NCBI GenBank assembly: GCA_964592405.1
Contig: CAZQBY010000013.1
Location: 21,729-31,401 of the forward strand
Direction of reading: 5' to 3'
Source: CAZQBY01 sp964592405 [NCBI: uncultured archaeon]
GTDB taxonomy: Archaea > Altiarchaeota > Altiarchaeia > JAFGQM01
Length of the DNA stretch: 9,673 nucleotides
Below the pieces are notes generated by a model. That model was not told the DNA's origin and searched no databases. It saw only the letters and a list, made by a program, of their open reading frames with translations. The position numbers and the translations under genes are program-made. The first letter of the stretch is position 1; the number at the start of each line of letters is the position of its first letter. Below are positions 1-5,946 of the stretch, piece after piece.

Positions 1-96
1 CTGCATCCAGACCATAACCGCAACAACGATTATGATCGCCACTACGACTATGAGGAGATACTCAAGAGCCGTCTGTCCTTTTCTTGTTGGGTTCAT
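1..96 (-). CDS. Archaeal type IV pilin-like protein with class III signal peptide, N-terminal part only
   Basis: Only the first 32 codons are present; the gene runs off the left edge. The visible protein begins MNPTRKGQTALEYLLIVVVA and continues as a hydrophobic helix to the edge. A short basic leader (N2 to K6), then Gly-Gln at 7-8, the Q-x-x-x-E-Y pattern with Glu12, and about 18 hydrophobic residues is the archaeal class III signal peptide. In known families it is cut after the Gly by an EppA/FlaK-type prepilin peptidase, and the helix packs into the pilus core. The ATG at 94-96 is supported by an AGGAG Shine-Dalgarno at 103-107, 6 bases upstream. Whether it is a structural pilin, an adhesin or another secreted protein with this leader cannot be told without the C-terminal part. 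It is transcribed away from hisA. Confidence 0.85.
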   Translation of the reverse strand, partial: MNPTRKGQTALEYLLIVVVAIIIVVAVMVWMQ

Positions 97-102
97 TTTT
101 TG

Positions 103-107
103 CTCCT
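103..107 (-). promoter_or_regulatory. Shine-Dalgarno site of the pilin gene
   Basis: On the minus strand AGGAG lies 6 bases before the ATG at 96, within an otherwise A-rich leader. It fixes the start codon and shows that this mRNA has a 5' leader, unlike the apparently leaderless hisA. Confidence 0.7.
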
Positions 108-170
108 TTTTTGGTATTTTGTTTTTATGGGTTTGATTAGGGTTTGTTTTGTATTTGGGTTTGTCAGTCA

Positions 171-199
171 GCTATATTAAGGCTTTGTATTATAAAAAC
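171..199 (-). promoter_or_regulatory. Candidate promoter of the pilin gene
   Basis: On the minus strand two AT-rich boxes occur here: TTTTTATAATAC near 187-198 and TTAATATAG near 173-181. Either could serve as a TATA box giving a 5' leader of roughly 50-70 bases, long enough to hold the Shine-Dalgarno at 103-107. The choice between them is not resolved, and the region is AT-rich on both strands. Confidence 0.3.
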
Positions 200-265
200 C
201 TATCCTTTGCCTTTTTTGGGGCTGCTGATGGTTTGTGGAGAGCAACTGGGGGCTGTGCCGGCAGA

Positions 266-277
266 ATATATATTTAT
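266..277 (+). promoter_or_regulatory. TATA box of hisA, probably leaderless
   Basis: ATATATATTTAT is centred about 31 bases upstream of the hisA ATG. Archaeal transcription typically starts about 25 bases downstream of the box centre, which would put the start within a few bases of the ATG. There is no Shine-Dalgarno between the box and 303, so a leaderless mRNA is the simplest reading. Confidence 0.55.
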
Positions 278-302
278 CTAGGACCTTTTGTAAATATTCG
301 CA

Positions 303-1007
303 ATGATAATAATACCCGCTGTTGATGTCCGCTACGGGAAGTGTGTTCAGATGGTACAGGGAAAGCCGGGCACAGAAAAATATTATGGAGACCCTGTCAA
401 GGTTGCTAAAATCTGGGAGGAAAAGGGCGCACAGATGCTGCATGTTATAGACATTGACGCGGCCCTTGGTGAGGGGGACAATCTTGATGTCATAGTTGAT
501 ATACACGATGCGGTCGATATACCAATCCAGTTTGGTGGCGGAATAAGGGGGCCAACCTATGCAAGGGTGGCATTGGAAGCTGGTATAGACAGGATAATAT
601 TTGGTAGTCTGAGTGTCAAAAACCCAAAACTTGTCAAGGATCTCAGCAGGGAGTATGGCAAAGACAGGATAATGGTTGCAGTCGACTCGCTGAAGGGGGA
701 GGTGGTTATACACGGCTGGACCGAAAGGACAGGCATAAAGACTATAGACCAGATAAAAAAGATGGAGAGATATGTCTTTGGATTCCTGGTAACTGATGTT
801 GATAAAGAGGGCCTCCTGAAGGGAGTTGATATAAAAGAGTTTGAAGATCTGGTAAAGGCCACAAATGCCAGAATATGTGCCTCCGGCGGGATAACCACCA
901 ATAAGGATATCAAGGCTCTGGAAGGAATAGGAGTCTGGGGATGCGTAATAGGCAAGGCGCTTTATGAGGGAAGGATAAAGCTCCCCAAGCCGTCTAGTCC
1001 TCAATAG
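303..1007 (+). CDS. hisA: Phosphoribosylformimino-AICAR ribotide isomerase HisA
   Basis: This is a 234-residue (beta/alpha)8 barrel of normal HisA length. The enzyme isomerises ProFAR to PRFAR, the Amadori step of histidine biosynthesis, in the cytoplasm. The visible hallmarks are the first strand IIIPAVDV with the catalytic Asp8; LHVID with His47; QFGGGIR at 76-82, a phosphate-binding loop; VAVDS at 125-129 with the second catalytic Asp128; HGW at 137-139; TDVDKEG at 164-170 (the family usually has T-D-I-x-R-D-G here); and ASGGI at 193-197, the second phosphate-binding loop. Paired half-barrel phosphate sites and Asp8/Asp128 favour HisA over HisF or TrpF. No other his gene lies in the window, so it is separated from the rest of the pathway here. 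Its last 14 bases overlap the end of the convergent gene at 994-2076, and both genes stop with TAG. The ATG has no Shine-Dalgarno but has a TATA box at leaderless spacing. Confidence 0.93.
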   Translation: MIIIPAVDVRYGKCVQMVQGKPGTEKYYGDPVKVAKIWEEKGAQMLHVIDIDAALGEGDNLDVIVDIHDAVDIPIQFGGGIRGPTYARVALEAGIDRIIFGSLSVKNPKLVKDLSREYGKDRIMVAVDSLKGEVVIHGWTERTGIKTIDQIKKMERYVFGFLVTDVDKEGLLKGVDIKEFEDLVKATNARICASGGITTNKDIKALEGIGVWGCVIGKALYEGRIKLPKPSSPQ

Positions 1008-2076
1008 ACAGGAAGCCCTTGAAAGAGGCATTGACACAGCAATCCCACTTCTTCTGTTTTATAAAGGCGTTTCCTGCAGGCAGGAAGTCTTCACCGCTGG
1101 TAAGCTCAAAGTTGTATGTATAGAATCCCTCTTCTGCGTCTTCACTGATCTCAAAGCATATTTCGTTCTTCCCCTTGTTTAGATACACTTCACTGACAGG
1201 GGCATCACATATACCCTTCAGATCTGCGGGCAGTTGGGGGCAGTTGCCTACTGTAAAGCTGGAAACCTCAACTGAACAGACACAGCTTCTGTTGGCATAA
1301 ACATCAAAGCAGAACTTGTCTCCGGCCTCAACCCTGAGTATCTCCGGAAAAACAACCTCGGTTATCGGGCCTGCATGATAGACATCATTATATATTGCCT
1401 CAACGCGGGGACGGACCAGCCCGTATGCGAACTTCTGTATCCAGTCGCCCTCATTGTCCTTGTAGAGCAGGAAAAACTTGAAGTTGTCAGTGCGCGCCAC
1501 GAACACGTCAGTGGGCGGAACATACCTTCTGAGTATTGCAACAGCCAAATGCATCTTGTAGGTTTCGCAGGATGCCACATCCTCCAGACACTCCCACTCA
1601 CAGACCCAGCTGTTCTCGGACTCATAGACTGCTGTGTCAACTATACAGTCTCGGTCCACAAAGCCGTCCGCATCATCAGTATCACACTTCCTCTCCACCT
1701 TCTTTATCAACCTCCGGACGCTTCGGTCGTCGAAGTTGAGGCCGTATGCGCCAAAGATGTTCTCGCCCTCGTTGAGCTCAAGGCACCCCAGCTCCTCGAT
1801 GGGCGCCATGTCGCAGACCTCCACTATCTGCTCCTCGGTCTCGTTGACCTCCGGCTCGGGCTCCTCTTCGACCGGCTGCTCGTAAATAGGAGGAGGCCTG
1901 ACTTCAGGGGGAGGAGTCTCCATTGGCTCGGGTTCTGGGGGGGTGGGGGCGGTCAGTATTATGGCCAAGCCTACAACGGCCAGTATAACGATTACCGCGG
2001 CAAGAAGAGTGAGTCTCCTCTTAAGGTATACCTTCTGAATCTCAGAATGGCTTTTAGACAAAGGACTCTCTTCCAT
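994..2076 (-). CDS. Membrane-anchored cysteine-rich surface protein of unknown function
   Basis: I do not recognise the family. The 360-residue product has a short charged cytoplasmic N-terminus (1-21, ending KRR), one hydrophobic helix at about 22-42, then a linker at 43-83 dominated by Pro and Glu, and a large C-terminal part with 15 cysteines (88, 98, 131, 144, 159, 163, 170, 256, 265, 267, 279, 290, 307, 346, 347). There are N-glycosylation sequons at 78, 262 and 349. This is the layout of a signal-anchor protein with a disulfide-stabilised extracellular domain held away from the membrane by an extended spacer. Residues about 236-340 alternate hydrophobic and polar residues like a beta sandwich; 88-200 contain several Cys close to predicted helices. 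The ATG at 2076 places the anchor correctly; just upstream is GGGTGG, only about two bases from the start, so Shine-Dalgarno use is doubtful. It overlaps hisA tail-to-tail and shares a divergent spacer with the gene at 2151. Confidence 0.8.
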   Translation of the reverse strand: MEESPLSKSHSEIQKVYLKRRLTLLAAVIVILAVVGLAIILTAPTPPEPEPMETPPPEVRPPPIYEQPVEEEPEPEVNETEEQIVEVCDMAPIEELGCLELNEGENIFGAYGLNFDDRSVRRLIKKVERKCDTDDADGFVDRDCIVDTAVYESENSWVCEWECLEDVASCETYKMHLAVAILRRYVPPTDVFVARTDNFKFFLLYKDNEGDWIQKFAYGLVRPRVEAIYNDVYHAGPITEVVFPEILRVEAGDKFCFDVYANRSCVCSVEVSSFTVGNCPQLPADLKGICDAPVSEVYLNKGKNEICFEISEDAEEGFYTYNFELTSGEDFLPAGNAFIKQKKWDCCVNASFKGFLSIED

Positions 2077-2150
2077 TCCACCCGCTGTTATAAAGGGCTA
2101 AGGGAATAAAAATGGATAGCCTTTTTTAGGTTTGAGGCGCAAGATTAGGT
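2077..2150. promoter_or_regulatory. Divergent promoter region between the anchored protein gene and the three-gene cluster
   Basis: This 74-base spacer drives genes in both directions. On the minus strand ATTTTTATT at about 2104-2112 is a plausible TATA box for the gene starting at 2076, giving a very short leader. A nearer TTTATAA at about 2088-2094 would start transcription inside the gene and is less likely. On the plus strand the AATAAAAAT at the same place, or the TTTTTTAGG near 2122-2130, could serve the gene at 2151. The start at 2151 has only a weak GAGG at 2134-2137. The assignment of individual boxes is inference. Confidence 0.4.
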
Positions 2151-2486
2151 ATGGCAAGGGTATCGCTCGGGAAGAAGGTATCATCCAGAAAGGCAAAAGC
2201 CGGAAAGAGTCCAAAGCCTAAAAGGCCTGCAGTGCGGGTCAGACGGCCCGCCCTTCCGCCCGGGAGTATCAGCAGGCCGAAGGAGAAGAGGGTGGAAAGG
2301 AAAAGGCCGGGGGTGATATTCGCTGGTCATGTGATTCATGCCAACAAAAAGCCACCGGGGATTCGCTCATGGAGAATTGCTGACAGGTTGGAGGCCCATA
2401 AAATAGCGACCAGGAGTCTGAGCGCTGGTATAGAACGCATGATCAGGGCCGTAAACCAGAGGGATGTCCGGAGGAAGGCAGGCTAA
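2151..2486 (+). CDS. Small highly basic protein, unknown function
   Basis: I do not recognise this 111-residue protein. The first half (about 1-53) is a Lys/Arg/Pro/Ser-rich, probably disordered tail (for example GKSPKPKRPAVRVRRPALPP) with no acidic residue until Glu45. The second half (about 54-111) starts with a short hydrophobic strand-like stretch, VIFAGHVIHA, and ends in a likely amphipathic helix (RIADRLEAHKIATRSLSAGI). The charge and tail resemble nucleic-acid-binding or ribosome-associated proteins, but no histone fold, AT-hook or known ribosomal signature is visible, so a nucleic-acid role is only a guess. It is the first gene of a tight cluster: the next start follows its TAA after one base. 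The first methionine, at 2151, lies about 25-30 bases from a T-rich box, which could allow a leaderless start. Coding reality is supported by the coupled downstream genes and strong compositional bias. Confidence 0.7.
   Translation: MARVSLGKKVSSRKAKAGKSPKPKRPAVRVRRPALPPGSISRPKEKRVERKRPGVIFAGHVIHANKKPPGIRSWRIADRLEAHKIATRSLSAGIERMIRAVNQRDVRRKAG
2470..2478 (+). promoter_or_regulatory. Shine-Dalgarno site deciding the start at 2488
   Basis: GGAGGAAGG lies inside the 3' end of the upstream gene, 9 to 17 bases before the ATG at 2488. It supports that ATG over the in-frame ATG at 2464, which precedes this site and has only GAGGG directly against it. Confidence 0.5.
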
Positions 2487-2487
2487 G

Positions 2488-2895
2488 ATGGACACGCGAA
2501 CCTTCAACCGGATGGCGGATGACCTGGACGCGAAGATAAATATGGTCAACGAATTCATAGAGCGCGCGCATAAGGAGGGGATAAGCACCATAGAAGCAAT
2601 TGCCATGCAGAATCATGTCCGCAGGGAGTTCAGCCCCAAGCAGCGCGCCAACTTCAGGCGCCAGATAGCTGCCCTCTACCGTGATGGGAAAATAAGTATA
2701 AAACAAAAGGAGCGGATGGACCGGCTACTGGACAAGGCGTCCAGGATAGCCGACCAGCATTTCCTCAGACTCTCAAAAATCGTGCCTGAGAGGCAGGCGA
2801 TAGCCGCACCTCCGGGCTTTCCGGATTTCATGAGGAGTGAGCCGGGCAAGGGCGGCCCCAAAAGCATATTGAAGTGGCTGGGTATTGGGAGCTGA
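2488..2895 (+). CDS. Small alpha-helical charged protein, unknown function
   Basis: The family is unknown to me. The product is 135 residues from the ATG at 2488; an in-frame ATG at 2464 would add eight residues and overlap the previous gene by 23 bases. I prefer 2488 because of the GGAGGAAGG at 2470-2478. Apart from a proline-containing tail it reads as a bundle of helices: about 2-30, 34-47, 50-66 and 70-98, each with regular hydrophobic spacing and many Arg/Lys/Glu/Asp. The last part (about 100-135) is Pro/Gly-rich and ends in a short amphipathic segment, SILKWLGIGS, that could touch a membrane or a partner. No catalytic motif, zinc site or signal peptide is visible. It starts one base after the upstream stop and ends two bases before the next start, so the three genes are probably translated from one mRNA. 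An adaptor or structural role is possible but unproven. Confidence 0.7.
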   Translation: MDTRTFNRMADDLDAKINMVNEFIERAHKEGISTIEAIAMQNHVRREFSPKQRANFRRQIAALYRDGKISIKQKERMDRLLDKASRIADQHFLRLSKIVPERQAIAAPPGFPDFMRSEPGKGGPKSILKWLGIGS

Positions 2896-2897
2896 GA

Positions 2898-3098
2898 ATG
2901 GGCCTACTGAGGTTTATAAAGTCATTGCTTGGTCTTGAAAGCAAGAAGCAATTGCCATCTGTATATGATCCCCCATTCATAGTCCTGCCTGCCAGACAAC
3001 AGTATCAGTCAAGAGACTACTGGGAACAGATGAAGAAGAGATGGGATGCCCGCATGGAATGGGAGCGGCAGAGGCGCTCCAGATACGGCGGGTTCTAG
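2898..3098 (+). CDS. Very small protein with N-terminal amphipathic helix, unknown function
   Basis: This is a 66-residue product if it starts at the ATG at 2898. That ATG lies two bases after the previous TGA and has GGGAG at 2887-2891 with 6 bases of spacing. An upstream in-frame GTG at 2874 would give 74 residues and an overlap, and has no better site. The N-terminus MGLLRFIKSLLGLES is a short amphipathic, cationic helix that could lie on a membrane surface. A proline-containing middle (DPPFIVLP) follows, then a strongly charged aromatic helix at about 38-60 rich in Trp, Tyr, Arg and Glu, and a short RYGGF tail. I recognise no family. Tight spacing with the two genes upstream implies a shared transcript and probably a shared process. 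Short length makes coding status less certain than for its neighbours, but spacing and ribosome site support it. Confidence 0.6.
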   Translation: MGLLRFIKSLLGLESKKQLPSVYDPPFIVLPARQQYQSRDYWEQMKKRWDARMEWERQRRSRYGGF

Positions 3099-3125
3099 GG
3101 GACTGAAAAAACGACCAAACCTGCG

Positions 3126-3140
3126 AATATTTTTATAAAC
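3126..3140 (+). promoter_or_regulatory. TATA box of the Yip1-like gene
   Basis: AATATTTTTATAAAC sits about 68 bases upstream of the ATG at 3201. A start about 25 bases downstream of it would leave a 5' leader of roughly 40 bases that includes the Shine-Dalgarno at 3188-3193. This separates the gene transcriptionally from the three small genes upstream. Confidence 0.6.
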
Positions 3141-3187
3141 CGCCCCTTTCTAATAGCAGCACAATTCCAAAAAATTCTAAAATCTAA

Positions 3188-3193
3188 AGGTGG
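3188..3193 (+). promoter_or_regulatory. Shine-Dalgarno site of the Yip1-like gene
   Basis: AGGTGG, the common archaeal GGTG-type site, lies 7 bases before the ATG at 3201 and settles that start. Confidence 0.75.
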
Positions 3194-3200
3194 CAGAAAG

Positions 3201-3809
3201 ATGACTTTGGTGCAAGACGCAATGAATGCTTCCGTGCCCGGGACCGCCAAGCAGTTCCTGGGCAGTGTGCAGCCCAAGCCGGTCGGGCAGATGGTTATGT
3301 ATGTCGGTTTGTTGGGCCTGCTGGGCGTAATAGGGACTGTCATAGGCCTGAGTGTTGTAGGTGTGTGTTGGGCATGGGTCTGCTTCAAGTGGCCAATAAC
3401 ATCCGCCTTGATATCGGGCATCGTCGGTTGGATAGGGATGATAATAGCGATTGTTGGTGCCGGGATGGTGGTATCCGCACTGAGCCAGGGCATGGTTGGC
3501 AGGCAGGTTCCCAACGAGGAAGCTGTAACGCTCGCGGGTTTTGCGGCTACGCCTGCGCTGCTGGCCGGGATACTCAACATCATACCCGGGGTAGGAGGGA
3601 TATTAGTGCTGGTTGCAGCTCTGTACTCGGCCTATCTGTTCTTCCTCGGTTCAGGTGTCAGATTCGGGCAGGACAAGGCTATAGTCGTGACTATAATCTA
3701 TATAGTGTTCCTGATAGTTATAAGCTTGATATTCGGCCTTATAGCCAGTTCTATATATTCACCAGTCGTATGGGGCGGCCCAGGTTGGAGGGGCGTAATG
3801 CCTTATTAG
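3201..3809 (+). CDS. Yip1-like integral membrane protein
   Basis: This 202-residue protein is almost wholly hydrophobic, with about five membrane helices at 31-60, 67-95, 110-128, 130-150 and 159-184. The first part (1-30) is polar. The pattern fits the Yip1 domain family (a five-helix fold): a loop with NEE before a Pro-containing helix (TLAGFAATPALLAGIL at 110-125), then a Gly/Pro turn (NIIPGVGGI at 126-134), a Tyr-rich helix (ALYSAYLFFLG) and a short loop with a Lys that leads into the last helix. Archaeal and bacterial members are common but functionally uncharacterised; eukaryotic relatives act with Rab GTPases in vesicle traffic, which should not be transferred here. The assignment is by fold pattern and is tentative at family level; membrane location is secure. 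It has its own TATA box and ribosome site, and converges on metG with a 41-base gap. Confidence 0.75.
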   Translation: MTLVQDAMNASVPGTAKQFLGSVQPKPVGQMVMYVGLLGLLGVIGTVIGLSVVGVCWAWVCFKWPITSALISGIVGWIGMIIAIVGAGMVVSALSQGMVGRQVPNEEAVTLAGFAATPALLAGILNIIPGVGGILVLVAALYSAYLFFLGSGVRFGQDKAIVVTIIYIVFLIVISLIFGLIASSIYSPVVWGGPGWRGVMPY

Positions 3810-3820
3810 GAGGCGACCCC

Positions 3821-3838
3821 TTCCCTTTCTTATTTTTC
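3821..3838 (+). terminator. Pyrimidine/T-rich archaeal-type terminator after the Yip1-like gene
   Basis: Twelve bases after the TAG at 3807-3809 a pyrimidine run ends in TTTCTTATTTTT on the plus strand. Archaeal RNA polymerase can terminate at such T-runs without a hairpin, and the site lies before the convergent metG end at 3851. No hairpin is evident. Confidence 0.4.
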
Positions 3839-3850
3839 CAGAGCCTAGCA

Positions 3851-5818
3851 TCAGCTCACTGAAGCCCCGCTCTCAATGTCCCTGTCCAGGGTCAAGAGAG
3901 CCAAGCGGTCGTCTCCGCCAGCGGCCAGGAGCATGCCCTGCGACTCGACCCCCCTCAGCTTAACCGGCTTGAGGTTGGCCACCACAATTATCTTTTTCCC
4001 CTTAAGCTCCTCCGGCTTGTAGAACTGCTTTATCCCTGCGACCAGCTGCCGCCTCTCGCCACCCATGTCCACCTGGAGGACTAGCAGCTTGTCCGCATCG
4101 GGATGCGGCTTTGCCTCCAGAATCTCGGCCACTCGTAGATCCAGCTTTTCAAAGTCTTTCAATTCAATCATTTTCTTTGGTGGTTTTGAAGATGATTCCG
4201 CAGGACAAACAGCCGGCCTTTTCTTTGCCTTGGAGCACAGCCTGTCCACCTGCGCCTTTATCTCGCTTGCTTCTATCTTCCTGAAGACCGGTCTGACCTT
4301 GCCTATCCTGTGTCCGGCCTTCAGGGCCAGCCCGCGTGCGCTGTCCCAGCCGCCCTCTGTGTTCATCTGCTTCAGGAGCTCCGCGCTGGAAAATGGCATA
4401 AAGGGTTCCGACATTATGGCCAGCGAGCGTGCCAGATTCACGCCTATGTGAATCGTGCTCTCCGCGCCGCCCTTCCACGGCTCTTTCTTCTGGAAGTATT
4501 CATTTCCAGCGCGCGAGAGGGACATCACCTCCCTGAGGGCATCGACAAAATTGAATTCTTCCAGCAGCTCTGTGACTCGGTTGTGCGATTTCTCAAGCCT
4601 TGCGATAATCGCCTTGTCATCCTTGTCAGGCTCCCCGAGTTCGGGGACAACACCATCAAATCTGCTTTTACAGAAGCTGAGGACACGGTTGACAAAGTTG
4701 CCATAATTGCCGATAAGCTCGCTGTTGATTTTTTCTCCAAACGCTGCCCAAGAGAAATCTATGTCCTGATCCAGAGCAGCAGCCGAAATCAAAAAGAAGC
4801 GCAGATAGTCCGGCGGGAAGGTCTTCAGATAGTCGCTTATCCAGACCACATGGTTGCGTGAGGTGGACATCTTCTCGCCTTCAAGCGTCAGAAAGCCTCC
4901 GGCCCGCACAGCCGCAGGTGGTGGAAACTCGCCCTCGGCCATGAGGACAGCAGGCCAAAACAGAACATGATGGTAGATTATGTCCTTTCCGATGAAATGT
5001 ATCACACGGCCTCTCCAGTAATCCCTCCAGTCGTCCGCCAGCTCTCTTGTGAAGGAGACATATCCTATGGGGGCATCAAACCAGACATATGTCACTTTAT
5101 CAGTACCGGGTATTCTGACTCCCCAGTCCAGATCACGGGTGATATCCCAGTCCTGCAGCTCATCCAGCCAGGGAATGGCATAATTTCGTGCATTCTCGGA
5201 TATTTCCCCTTTTTTCAGATAGTCCCTGAGCCTGCCGGCGAATTCAGAGAGTTTAAAGAAGTAGTGCATGGTTTCCCTGACCTCCGGAGTCTCTCCGCAG
5301 GATGCGCACTTCGGGTCCTTTATCTCGGATATGCTCAAATGCCGGCCGCAGGACTCGCAGTGGTCGCCCCTTGCCTTGGAGCCGCAGTGAACGCATATGC
5401 CCGCAACATATCGGTCCGGCAGGAAGCGCTCACATTTGGTGCAGAACAATTGCTTGACCGGTTTCTCGAAGATATATCCATTATCGCGGATTTTTTTGTA
5501 GAATTCCTGGGTTGTCTTATGGTGTATTGCGCGCGAGGTCTGCGAGAAGTTGTCAAATGATATGCCCAAGGCTCTGAGTTCATCGCCTATTATCCTGTGA
5601 TATTTGTCGGCTATTTCCTTCGGGGTTCTGCCTTCGGCTTCTGCCTTTATGACTATGGGCGTTCCATGCTCATCAGTGCCGCACACATATTTTACGTCCT
5701 CGCCCCTGAGCCTGAGGAAGCGGACGTATATGTCCGCAGGTAAGTATGTGGAGCGCACATGACCGAGATGCATTGGTCCGTTGGCGTATGGCAGCGCTGA
5801 TGTGACAAGTATCTTCAT
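3851..5818 (-). CDS. metG: Methionyl-tRNA synthetase with fused C-terminal tRNA-binding domain
   Basis: This class I synthetase (655 residues) charges tRNA-Met with methionine using ATP, for both initiation and elongation. The Rossmann catalytic domain carries the HIGH signature as HLGH at 17-20 and KMSTS at 316-320. The connective insertion has four Cys pairs (126/129, 142/145, 154/157, 171/174), the full double zinc-knuckle form typical of archaeal and E. coli-type enzymes. The helical anticodon-binding domain spans about 365-540, with NYGNFVNR at 371-378 and KEPWK at 445-449; its Trp matches the anticodon-contacting Trp of known enzymes. Residues 531-550 are a Lys/Pro/Ser linker. Residues 554-655 form an EMAP-II/Trbp111-like OB fold (DLRVAEILEAKPHPDADKL, then the SQGM signature near 626-629). 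In some archaea this domain is a separate protein; here it is fused. There is no Shine-Dalgarno at the ATG; a TTTTTA box about 32 bases upstream suggests leaderless mRNA. Confidence 0.97.
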   Translation of the reverse strand: MKILVTSALPYANGPMHLGHVRSTYLPADIYVRFLRLRGEDVKYVCGTDEHGTPIVIKAEAEGRTPKEIADKYHRIIGDELRALGISFDNFSQTSRAIHHKTTQEFYKKIRDNGYIFEKPVKQLFCTKCERFLPDRYVAGICVHCGSKARGDHCESCGRHLSISEIKDPKCASCGETPEVRETMHYFFKLSEFAGRLRDYLKKGEISENARNYAIPWLDELQDWDITRDLDWGVRIPGTDKVTYVWFDAPIGYVSFTRELADDWRDYWRGRVIHFIGKDIIYHHVLFWPAVLMAEGEFPPPAAVRAGGFLTLEGEKMSTSRNHVVWISDYLKTFPPDYLRFFLISAAALDQDIDFSWAAFGEKINSELIGNYGNFVNRVLSFCKSRFDGVVPELGEPDKDDKAIIARLEKSHNRVTELLEEFNFVDALREVMSLSRAGNEYFQKKEPWKGGAESTIHIGVNLARSLAIMSEPFMPFSSAELLKQMNTEGGWDSARGLALKAGHRIGKVRPVFRKIEASEIKAQVDRLCSKAKKRPAVCPAESSSKPPKKMIELKDFEKLDLRVAEILEAKPHPDADKLLVLQVDMGGERRQLVAGIKQFYKPEELKGKKIIVVANLKPVKLRGVESQGMLLAAGGDDRLALLTLDRDIESGASVS

Positions 5819-5844
5819 TCTGCAGGATATTTTGAGGCAGCAGA

Positions 5845-5856
5845 GGTAAAAAGGGG
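5845..5856 (-). promoter_or_regulatory. Candidate TATA box of metG
   Basis: On the minus strand CCCCTTTTTACC is centred about 32 bases before the metG ATG at 5818. It is the only AT box at the expected distance, and no Shine-Dalgarno follows it, which agrees with a leaderless start. Confidence 0.4.
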
Positions 5857-5908
5857 TTTGTTTATCGTTTATTTTGCTTCTGGTTTTGATTGTTTGACCA
5901 TTTCTGTT

Positions 5909-5927
5909 TATTTTTATTTTTTAAAAT
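5909..5927 (+). promoter_or_regulatory. Candidate TATA region of the large LRR protein gene
   Basis: A T-rich stretch ends in TTTTTTAAAATC about 25 bases before the ATG at 5947, so transcription could start at or just before the ATG. Only a weak AGG (5938-5940) precedes the start. Together with the metG box, it makes 5819-5946 a 128-base divergent promoter spacer. Confidence 0.4.
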
Positions 5928-5946
5928 CTTAGAAATCAGGATAAAA

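Noticed and set aside
177-1037. 286-codon minus-strand open frame across hisA
   Set aside because: It is antisense to a well-recognised hisA along almost its whole length, has no promoter or ribosome site that stands out, and its translation shows no family pattern.
1375-2109. 244-codon plus-strand open frame antisense to the anchored protein
   Set aside because: The minus frame has a membrane anchor, Pro/Glu stalk and ordered Cys pattern; the plus frame shows none and lacks a ribosome site.
4310-4861. Plus-strand open frames within metG
   Set aside because: They lie wholly inside the anticodon-binding region of a clearly conserved synthetase on the other strand.
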